A stretch of DNA of 64,000 bases from Silurus meridionalis. Lineage: Eukaryota; Chordata; Actinopteri; Siluriformes; Siluridae. Below, in pieces: positions 24,801 to 36,500 of this stretch. The DNA lies in the NCBI RefSeq assembly GCF_014805685.1, contig NC_060904.1:13271811-13335810 (forward strand), read 5' to 3'. A model generated the notes under the pieces. It worked only from the letters and a program-made list of their open reading frames with translations, made no database searches and was not told the origin of the DNA. Each line of letters opens with the position of its first letter. Positions within the stretch are counted from its first letter, which is position 1. The translations under genes and the position numbers were made by a program.

Positions 24801-27800
24801 ACAGATCTGGAAATATATTTTCATAATGTTTTTAGACTTTAAACTGGACTATTGAATAAAATTTGAACTCAAACAGAATTAATTATATTAAAAAAAAAAA
24901 AAAAAAAAAAAAAGGTTTGTTGTTGATTCCACCATTTGGATATTTATCATATTTATATTTCCACATTTCTTTTTCCAGGATGGGACATTAGTACTAGGAG
25001 GTCCAGGAAGCTTCTACTGGCAAGGTAACACAATCATTTATTTCTGCCCATTACCGTTCCAACCATTTGGTGAGCTTTTCGTATTTCTAATTTTCTCATT
25101 ATTCAGAATTCAAGAGGATCGTAGAATTCAGGATTTGGTAAAATAATGGAAAAAATCCTCCTTTACCTGTAGAGCAAAACTGTAAAGATATATAGAAAGA
25201 CATCTCACTATTTTGTCTCTTGTATTAGCTGAGCTTTCCAAGTGAATTTTGATTGCAATCCCAATTCCATCACTTCTTTGCAGCTAGACCAAACAGAAAC
25301 TGAGCTATGAGAGAGTTGGGTTTCTTCACAGGGAATGCATCAGTGGTGATTGGGCATGGGCTGTGGGAATACAGTAGCTAACTACGGGGCTTAAGCTAGC
25401 AAAACAGTTTAGCCTTATGGTTAATAAGTTTAATAAGATATTTTTTTTCTGACAGGCTACTGATAGCCAATGCTTGCATATCTGTCATTCAATAAGCTTT
25501 TAGTTGCATCTAATCCACCATAAAAAGACAGACGTTTACAGAGTGTATATGGAGTTTCTATAACCTTGAACTCTTTCGCCTGTAATAGTTTTTAATACGA
25601 GGGTTGCTATTAGAACGGCGCCTGCTTTTAACAACAAGCATGCGACACTGTTCACGATTTCGTAGCAGCAAATAACTAAGTCGGAGCAACACGGCCTGTG
25701 CGTGTATATGTGCGAGTGTGCACATGCATGTTTGTTTGCACAGTGATAAATACAAATTGTCGGATAATTGCAGCCATGTGTGTGTGTGTGAACAGATGCA
25801 TGAACACAAGGCTGATCCACAATCCCCCACCCCCTATTCTCCTGCTATTATCAGTTTCATGTAAAGGACAAAAAAAATTGCAACAATGGATTACTACACA
25901 ATTTTACTTACCTAATTGAAAATATCAAAGCTTCATAAGAAATACCAGCTCTTCTTTTATTTTTAGTGTAATGACAGGATCCTTGTTATTAATACAAGTA
26001 TTCGTCCATATATGAGATTTATACACAAACTTTTAATTGAGAAATGTTAAGTGGTAACACAGTTGAGTTTGTTGAAAGCAGCTAATTTCTGCATACCCAA
26101 GAACAATTCATGACTGATTCTCACTTTTGCTTCAGTGAATCATTTGTCCTAAATTCTGCTGCTGCAATCAGAAAGACTATCCTATGCTCATTCCACGTTG
26201 TATACTCGAAAATACTCCGAAAATACTTTTCTCTATCTTTTTTACAATATTGAATCTGCTGAAGGTTTCTTTTGAATTTCGGGATTCCTGTAAAGCTATT
26301 TATGACGATGTCTTTGTTACACATGCTATGCAATTGAAACTAAATAAATATTGTATATTGTAGTATACATCCTACTGAGACTATTGAATCAATGTTGTAT
26401 CTTATGACTGCAGAATTACTAAGGTTCTATATTCAGATCTATAATCAAATGCTAAATAAATTTCCCTCACTATAATATTTCTGGTAGTCTAAATTAAATC
26501 ATAACTCGAGTCCACTGCACCATTCCATTCTCGCCTTTTCCCATTTTTCTTACAATTTGATCACTGCTCTTAATTGCACACTTAATTTTGTTGACACTTT
26601 CGTAGTTTGCCCCCTGTCTTCTATTCCTTTCTCATGCTCCAGCCATCTATCCTCCCTGCACTCTATCTCTTTGGCGTTTTTAGTAGGTGTCTGCCCTTTG
26701 TAGAGTAACACAACAGAAATATGAGCTTCAAGATGGAGTGTGCTTCCATTTATCACACTTCCTCCACTACAGTGTGTTCACTGTAAAGGTGTATTTTATT
26801 TTAATGGTATTTTGCTAAACCTTTCTATGAGGCTTGACTTCATAAATCACCATAACTCTTTGCAAATGCCTTGCAAATTAGTTCAAGTGTGTGAAAGCAT
26901 TTTATAAGCTTGAATAATGTCATAAAGTGCTTTAGTAAAGCTCTATAACTGTTATAAGGTGCTAAAAATGTTGCCAAAGTTTGAGTTAACAAGGATGAAC
27001 TGTAACATGTTTATAATAAATTGAGGAATTTACAAGGAATATATAAAAATGCTTGTTGTGAAAATGCAAAAAATTATGAACACAGTTATAAAGCTTTATG
27101 AGTATAAAGTCTCAACAGTATTTCTTAAGTAACTAAGCATAAACAGTGATGTTGTTCCTAAGCCTAGATCTTTAGTGCCAGTTTTTTTTTTCTGGGATTA
27201 AGCATTTTTTTTTGTCAGCTTTTTCACCTGAGTTTGAAGAACAGTGATGAAAAACAACCTGTCTGAGAGGAAATCTAATTTTCTGAATCGAGTTTGTCAG
27301 ACATTTTTTGGGAAGCCAAGGGAAATTTGAAAAATCAGAACTATAAATTTGCTTTAATACAAATTATTTGGCATAACAATAAAAAAAAAAAAAAAAAAAA
27401 AAAAACGATTCCTGACTGCTTCCTGGCTGCACCCTACCTTTAAATTTCTATGTAAAATAGTCAATCCTCTTTGCCCACATCTGCCCCAATACAATATTTT
27501 ATATTAATATTACTATTTTTTTGGTTTATGAAAAATAAATTTGCAGAAAGTTTCTCAAATTTCTTTTGTTAGAAAGTAGAATCTTACACACTGATGATCA
27601 GACACATTTTGGCAGCATGGTACCAGGTAAAAGATTGTGTCATGTGAACTCCCTTCATCTACCAAACTACTTAACACGAGTGATCAATGCAGTACAGCAA
27701 TTTTAAGTTTTCACATTTTTGTAATCTGCACTCAGCTTTACTATTCTTGTGAAGATATTGTATAGACCAGTGCCCAAATATGGTCAAGCCCTTCAGATAT

Positions 27801-29653
27801 TCCTATCCTTGTGAGGACAACGGTTCTCAAGATTTGTTGGTTCTCAAACATATGTACACACACCCAGACGCACACACACACACACACACACACTTACAGA
27901 GATTAATGACAGGGTCCCAGGACAGCCTGCAGCCTTACTAATAAAAGAGAATAATGAGTTTGTCTAACCTTTGGTGGAGGAGGGTAATGTAATCTCTGTC
28001 TTTCTCCCAGTGCAGATACAGACTTTTTTTTGTTTTTTTTTACTTTAAAGTTTTTTTCAGAAACAAAATTTACACAATGTTCTCTACCCCCAAGTGTAGC
28101 CAATTAGCCAAATGTTTTGTATCCAAAGTAAATTTTTGGTTTTGCACTAATGTTGAAAAAAAAATAATAATGTTTTATAACCTACAATGCCCAAATGTTC
28201 ACACGTTTACCTCGTCATATTGAGGTCCCCAATATCGTGACGTCAAATTAACATGGCTGTTTACATCATCAGCATTAAAGACAGCAACATTTCCATATTT
28301 TAAAATGGGTTTAAGGAGTATATACCTGTACAGTGCTTGTCAAAAGTTTGGAAATACCCAATCTTACTAATGATCCTTTTGCAACAAACTGTTTAATGTA
28401 ACGGTATAAAGATTTACTTTGACTAAAGATAGATGTAAATGTACAGATATCAAACTTTATTCTCAATGAAAAATCCTCCCCCAGAAAAAAACTGGTTTAC
28501 ACACTCTTGGCATGCAGATAGTTTGTTTCTCCAAATACTCAGCTGAAATACTTTCAAATCAAATCAAATCAAATCAAATCAAATCAAATCAAGCCCTGCC
28601 TCTTGTAAAACTTGTCAAAAGTATTCTTTGCTAGGAGATTTTTTTCTGACCTTGTGATCCAGTTAATCCAAGAGCAGGTCAATTAATTTAGGTGCGGTGA
28701 CTGGACAGGCCACTAAATGATATATAACATTCCAACCGACTATTAGCTTTCTAAATAACACTTACAGAGCTTAGAGGTATGCTTCGGGTCATTATTTCAT
28801 TGTATAGGGAAGTTGATTCCAGTGAGCCATAGTCCAGATGGAATTGCATGGTGTCAAAATATGGAATGGTAGCCATGTTGGCCATGGTGGGTATTTCCTT
28901 TACCCAAGAATACTTAACCTCCAAACTTCCCTCCAAAACAACCCCAACGCATTAAGCTTCCACCTCCATGTTTGACTGTGGAGGTGAGGCAGTCTGCTAA
29001 CATCTTCTCTCCTTTTCTCTTTCTTATAAAGTTCTTCTGTTAGAGCCCAAAATGTCAAATTTAAATATATCTCTTTACAGAACCTTCCTTCACCTTCCTT
29101 TACCTAGTTTGTTATCTATAAACAAAGGAAACATACACGTGTCTCACAATAAAATAAAAAAGACTAGGTGTTTTCATATGTTTGACATTCACCACACTAG
29201 TATTTAGTTCATTTAACATACAGATATCCAAAGCTATCAAATTGATGATACAGTTTCTTGTTTTCAGAATGTTTCACATTTAGCTGGTTAGATTGATAAC
29301 AACAGATGAAGATGAACTTTTTTATTTATTTATATTTTGTAGCTCAAAAGCATAGAGTTTGAAGAAAAAAAAAAGACCACTTTGTAGGTAAACTGCTAAT
29401 GCAACAAACTAATGCAGCATTAGATTTAAATAGGAAGTGCAAGTCAAAGAAAACGTTAAATAGACACTTGTGAATCATATACACGTGTTTGTGTGCAGGT
29501 CAAGTGGTCACTGCGGGAGTAGCGGAAATCTTAAACGGCTACTCCATGAAGGCAATTTTCCGAAAAGTGCATGGAGAGAAACAGACAGCAGCCGTCTCAG
29601 ACTTCTATGATGACAGTTACCTGGGTAAAAGAGAGATCTCTCTCTGTGTCTGG

Positions 29654-29692
<39 letters not shown>

Positions 29693-30399
29693 TGTGTGTG
29701 TGTCTGTCTGTAAGTTAATTACTGTGACTCTTTTTCTCTTGTTCTCCAGGATACTCTGTAGCTGTGGGAGAGTTCACCGGTGATTCACAACAAGGTAAGA
29801 ATTTCCCTTCATTAGTCCGGGGGGGTGAATGCAGCTTAAAGCTTCGAAGTAGTGGACGTCCAACCCCCCCCAAAAATGTTTCCCATAACATGTTCCATTC
29901 TTAACCATCTTCTGAAACAACAGGAGTAATTCAGGTTCGTCCAAATTGAAGGTTGGCTGCTATTGATTGTCGTTGGTTTTAATTTGAGTTTTACACAGAA
30001 TGTTCCGGTAAGTTCTGCCAGAACCACTGACGATACGCTTCAATGATGACATGCAGCGTGTCTTTTTTTTCCTTTCTCAGTGCGCATAAGAGTTTGCATA
30101 AGTTTGAGTCATTTCAGATTGTCAGTTTCTGAACTCATAAAATTACTGCAGATCTGGCTTTGTTTGTGCGTCTGTGCGTCTGTGTGTGTGTGGCAGACTC
30201 TGTGGGTGGTAGCTTTAGCGCTTCATCGACTGTGTTCCATCTTTGTAATGATGCGCAGCCTCTGTCCAAAATTACAGAGTACTTCCTCATCCAATCAAAG
30301 CCAGACTTTCACCAGATACCACATACTGTTATCTCTACTGTCCCACACACACACACACACGGACACACACACACACGGACACACACACACACACACACA

Positions 30400-30437
<38 letters not shown>

Positions 30438-30560
30438 TAGATTCACTGACTGTTTCTTTCTGTCTCTTTCTCTCTCACACACACATTCAGACACGCACAC
30501 ACTTCTTTTCTATTGATAAATACATCCATCAGCAATCTATCAGTTAGTTGATCACTTACG

Positions 30561-30599
<39 letters not shown>

Positions 30600-33500
30600 T
30601 ATGTGACTGTCTAAGTCTCATAAATATTTAAGTGAGTGGGAATGAGTGACTATTCTCACCTCATTGTTTACTCTTAGATAACACAGATATATATAAATAA
30701 TAAATACATTTTTTTACTTGTAAGAAGTCTATACATGTAGCACTGTGTGTTTATGTTCTATATATTTATCCAAGCCGTGGTTTTCTCTGCAGAGTTGGTA
30801 GCGGGAGTTCCACGAGGAGCACAGAACTTCGGCTATGTAAGCAAAACGACCCTATTTGTTTCTCTCACTTTTAGTTTCTCGCTTTCTGTCTCTCGCTCTC
30901 ATTATCCTTCTGTCTCAAGGGGGTCAGAGGTCAGTTCAACCAGACGGGAAAGAGCAGACACGATTAGGGTGTGGGAATGAAAAAAGGAAGTGCATAGAGA
31001 GACGTGTGTACGATACGAGCTATTGACTCAAGCAAGGCAGCGATGCAGCAAGAATGGTTTGAAAAATCCTGGTATATATATTTGAGGACGTTGTGTGTGG
31101 ATTTCATGTCCTCCATATGGGAAAGCGCACGTGTTAGTGCGTTAGTGTGGTAGGGTCGGCATGCATGTCTAGTAAGTGTCAGCAACTCAGCTTCACCCCA
31201 TCTGGATGTTATTTTAGATTCTGTTAAGGAATCCCAGGTTTGGGTGGACTGGACTGTACTATCAAGGGTTTGGGGAGGGGTGTATTTTTCTAGATCGTGA
31301 ATATGATTCCATTAAAAAACTGCCTTTAGTTGTGTTAAACAACGGTTTGTATGTTTTGTTTGATTAAAAATCGGGTGATGTAACTTTAAATTCTTATTTA
31401 TTCTGGAGTTGGATCGATCATAATTCATAGATTCCCTCTTTTTTTTTTTAGGTTGCTGTGATAAACTCCACAAATCTCACCCTCATTCAGAATTTCACTG
31501 GCGAGCAGGTCAGTTCAAATCATCGTATTATTATTTGATATTTTGTATTCTTACTTTTAGGTTAAAAAAACTGAAATGGAGCAAGTTGGAGCTGTGTAGT
31601 GTTATAAACAATGAACATATATTTTGATATATGATTTTAGTTCATATGTTCTTTAACATACAGTGCCTGTCAAAAGTTTGGAAACAACAAGTCTTTAGTC
31701 TTTGGTCTTTTATGCTTTTTGAAAGACACATGCATATTCCTTGTTTGACCACTCAAATATCAATGTTCAGATATTCAACTTCAGTTTCATTTAAAAATCC
31801 AAACACATGAATAACAGCTTTACATACTTTTGGCATCTTCACAGTTCGTTTTTCCAAACATTCCGCTGAAATACATTACTTGTAAATCTTACCAAAGTTT
31901 TTTTTACCAGCGCAGTTCAATAGGATTTAGGTGCAGTGACTGGGCAGGCCATTCCATAATAGATAACACTATTGACTGCTCTCTAAATAACGCCTAGAGA
32001 ACTTGGACGTATGCTTGGGGTCATTGTCTTGTTGTGTGGTGAAGTCGGTTCTAATTAGCCGAAGACCAGATGGAATTGCATGGTGTTGAAGTATAGAATG
32101 GCAGCTATTTTGGTTCAGTATTCCTTTCACAATTCAACCAGACATGTACATAAAGAGTTAGTAAGCTCTCCAAAAACACACAGGAACTTGAAGTAGAATG
32201 TGGTATAACTCAGCCCAGTCTCACTGCATTTGTAATCTATATTTGTAAATGCAATCTATTGATTCGTGTTCATAGATACGAATTTCCCTCTTGTTTGTGT
32301 CACTGAGGACGATTTTCTATGTAATGTATTTCAATAGTAACTATTTTTTGGTGCCTCCGTCAAAGTTTTCTTTCTGCCACTGGATACCACAGACGCTGTA
32401 TTTTTTCTCTCGTATGTTATTCATATTTTTTAATCTTCAAGCACTATTACTCAGCATTTAAGCAGTGGAATTTATGCTTGTTTTTATTGCTTTAAATTCG
32501 GTAACCTACTCGGGTCATTATAAACCATCGTCAGTGGTTCCGTCCAGTCCAAAAATATATTATCTCGGTTAATTAAGGAGACTGTGATAATTAGATACAC
32601 AGACATTGATTACAGCATAGCCCTAACCCTTATCTTAACCCTAATCATATACTTTCTGCCTTTTTCTCTGATAAAAATAGGGAAAAGATAACCTTTGGCA
32701 TTTCTGTCAAAATTACCCATTAACCTCTGCCTCACGTTGCTATAGAGATAAAGCCAGACGGAGGCTCTCGTGCTGAGTGACGTGAAAAAAGAGGGAAATA
32801 CGTGTCCAAGAACACGAATCATTAGATTAAAAACTGTGTTGTACAACTGCATGTATTTCATTGAAAAACTATTGTTATTGCCTAAGATGACAGTTTGTTG
32901 TATATAATAAAAATGTCAAAGAAATTCTCCAAAAAAATTCTAAAAAATGTTTTTAAATTAACGATAAAAATCTAGGTGTTTCCAAACTTTCCGCATGCAG
33001 TGTAGTCTTGGAAAAACCAGGGGCGATTTATGCTCTGGAAAACATTTATTTTTTTGCTGATGTTTTTTTTTACTTATGTATTTATTTTTTACTAGATGGC
33101 TTCATATTTTGGATACACTGTGGCAGTGACTGATATTAATGGCGATGGGTGAGTTTCTTACACCAGCTATAAAAGCATACACACAATAACACAACGCAGC
33201 TAGAAGAGGATGAGGAGTTAATGAACACTCATATGACCTACAAAGTTTTGACAGGTCGATCATCACATGTCCCCAGTGACATTAGACTGGTTTATTGGAT
33301 GATTAGGTTTGGTTTTGAATAGAAAAGTGTAGGTGTTGTTTTACAAGGCGTGTGCAGATGTTTCTGCTTCCTTATTCTATTAACTGTATAGCCTGAAGAT
33401 CTGATTCATCTGATTTATGAGATATAAGTAGGTTTAGTGTCAACAGGGTGGATTTGTTCAAGTGCAAATGCATGTTGGGTAAAATTATACTTTTTTGAAT

Positions 33501-36500
33501 GATAACTTGACAAATCCAAAGACTAACCAGCTCTCCCTTTTATCTTCCGTTTTATCTTTAAATTTTCAGCATCTTTTCACGTTCTTTTCATCACCGTTTT
33601 CTTTTTTGTTTAGTTGATAGTACCCTGTACTTTTGCCTTTTAGGATCTTTGCTCTCTTCTCTTCTTTTCTTCTTTTTGTGTAGCATCTTTTTTCTGCTTT
33701 TCATTTTTCTTTTCTTCTCTTTTCTTTTCTTTTTCTTTCTCTTTTGTCTTAGTGTTGCATCTTGTCTATTGTCTCTAATTTCTTTGCTTTTAATTTAGTC
33801 TCTTCTTTTCTTTTTGCTTTTCATCTAGTATCTTTTCTTTTCTTTTTCTAGTTTTTATTTTTTTGTCTTGAATCTTTTACTTTATTTTGTCTAGTATTTA
33901 TCTAGTCCTTCTCTTTTTGTAAAATTTTTTTGCCTTTTATCTAGTATTTTCTTTTCTTTTCTTTTCTTTTCTTTTCTTTTCTTTTCTTTTCTTTTTCTTT
34001 ATTTTCATCTAGTCTCTTCTCTTCATGTCTTTACTATTTGTTCTGTTTTTCATCAAGTCTATTCGCTTATTTCTTTGCTTATCATCTAGTTCCCCATTTC
34101 TTTGCCTTTCATATGGTCTCTTCTCTTCTTTTTCTCCTTTTTGTCTAGTATCTTTTCTTGTTTTTGTGTAGTATTTTTATCGAGTATCTTCTCTTATTAT
34201 TTTTCTTCTTCACTTTTCACTACTTTTCTACTAGTCCTATCTGTCTTTGCTTTTAAAATAGATTTTTTCTTTTATTTATTTTTGCTTTTTTTCTAGTTTT
34301 TTTTCTTTTCTTTTCTCTTCTTTTTTAGTCTTTCCATCTAGTCTATTGTCTTCTTTCGTTGTTTTTGATCTAGTCACTTCTCTTTTCTTTTTTTTATCTT
34401 TTTTTTTACATTTCCAACTACTCCTGTTGTCTTGTCTCTTTTCTTCACTCTGCATTTACTCCATCCTCTTTCTTTTCTTTTTTTCTGTGTCATAGATTAT
34501 TTGGAGTAGATGCACTTTGCTCGCTATGCTCTCTTCCTGTGTTGAGTCTGTGATTTTCTCACTGGGCTTTGTGGACACACATGGCTGATTGCACTGTGGT
34601 CACCTCCTCACTCTCTCTTTAGACTTAAGCTTGAAATGTAGCAGTGTTTGACTTTACAATGTCCCTTAATTTGAGACCAATCCCAGTGTTTACACCACAA
34701 TGCTATGTTTCTATTGACACTAACATACCCAAGAGCATACAGTGCTAAGCACAAAAGCCACTAAACAGGAAGTGGAGATGAAGAGTATGCTGAGTGTTCT
34801 TGTAAAGACAGCCAGGGAAATAGACAATTTGCTTGAGTCGATGTAAAAATTACTTTTTGTTTGTTTTTTTGGTATCGCACTTTAATCAGGGGGGAAGTCA
34901 CACTGGTTGGTTGGGACGCAACCTACAACAATAGTCTGATGTGGTTCAATAGTTTCATGCGGTTCGATTTCAGCTTGGGAACATGAGATGTAGGAACAAA
35001 ATATTTCTTTGCTTTATGCATCAGTCCTGGTTATTTTCCAAATCTCTTCAAAAGTGCAGCAATCTTTGGCATGCCTCCACATGAACATAAATAACCCAAA
35101 GCTTTTTTTTTAAATATCAGATCTCCAAAAAGACTTGATTTAATAGGTTCATATATTTTGCTGGTTATTTTATACAGCTGATGTTTCGATTCTGGATGAG
35201 TTATTGGTACTGCTTTTTATTAGTCATTTCTTTCTAGTAATGTACTCAAAATGGAAGACATTTTGTGCTTGTGTGTGTCAGTGCTATTCTTTCCATGGAA
35301 AGCTTTACTTTAAGCAGGTCTCTGTATATTTATCTTTGGTGTAATGCATAGTCTTTATCCATACCAGTATCAGCACAATACTTTAAATACATTATGTGGA
35401 CAATAGTATTGGAACACCTGCCATGCCGTTCTTTAACAAACTGTTACTACAAAGTTGTAGACACACATTTATATAGGATGTTTTTGGATGCTGTAGCATT
35501 AAATTTTCCCCCTCACTAAGGAGGAGACCAAACCTGTTCAAGCATGACAATGTGGAGTGGTAGATCTTGTGTGGCCTGCTATAAAGCTCTGACCTCAATT
35601 ACTGAACACCTATTGGATAAATTTGAATGCTGACTGCACCCCAGGCCTCCTCACCCTACATTAGTACCTAAATTTACTAACTCCCCTTTAGTTGAATGAG
35701 CGCAAATCTTTATAAGCACACTCCAAAAAATCTAGTGGAACATGGTATTAATTGTCGAGTGGGATTTTAAATAAGCCCATACAGATATTTTTGCCAGGTG
35801 TCTGCAATTTTTTGTCCATATAGTGTGTTTGTATTTGTATTAATATGCCTGTTTTCCTGCCTGTGGTTTTCTTGCCTGCAGGATATTTTATGGGATTTAG
35901 TTACAGTTAGCTAAATGTAGTAATTCTTCCCTAATTACTAATCACTAATGAAGTCCAGGTTTACAACAATTTCTCTATTGCATTGTCTCTAGTAATTATC
36001 TGTATCGCAGTGGTATTTAACTGATACTGATCAGGTTTGTGCTTGTGCTTTTCATGATCGTGTGCATTGCTCACGCTTGCTAAATCTAAATTAGTATTTT
36101 TTTTTAAGGACATTTATAAAAATAAAGTTAATATTGTATTCTAGTTGTAACCCAACTTTTAACTGTATCATGGCTGACGCTGCGCTCTGACCCCAGCTTC
36201 CTAACTTTGCTGGGATATGTGAAGAAAGAATTTCACTGTGCTGTAAAGTACATTTGACAAGTATAAAGTAACTTTCTTTCATTCTTTCTTTCATTTTGAT
36301 TTGCAAACTCATTGATTTTGCAGGATTTTGTGTAATAAAAAATTACAAATTTAATTAGTAATTAAGTAATAAGTAATATTAGTAATAAGAAATATCATGA
36401 GCATCAGATTGTGTGATTGAGTAATGTCCTCTCTACAGTCTTATACAGTCAGTTGGAGTTAAATTATAAATTAGCTTAACATCTGAGTTCCATATAATCA

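Larger units (their letters stand above)
22231..24978 (+). other. itga8 intron 5
   Basis: Mostly ordinary AT-rich sequence. The only marked structures are a SINE fragment (24478-24610) and a poly-A run of 24 bases (24890-24913) about 65 bp before exon 6. Confidence 0.75.
25025..29498 (+). other. itga8 intron 6 (4.5 kb)
   Basis: Contains a CpG-dense stretch at about 25585-25715, a poly-A run at 27381-27405, short (CA)n at about 27870-27892 and a Tc1-like remnant (28329-29188). Elsewhere nothing is recognised. Confidence 0.75.
29795..30792 (+). other. itga8 intron 8
   Basis: 998 bp containing a (CA)n-rich array at 30343-30435 and a complementary (GT)n tract at 30563-30599. No other element recognised; the open frames listed over these tracts are repeat artefacts. 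Confidence 0.8.
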
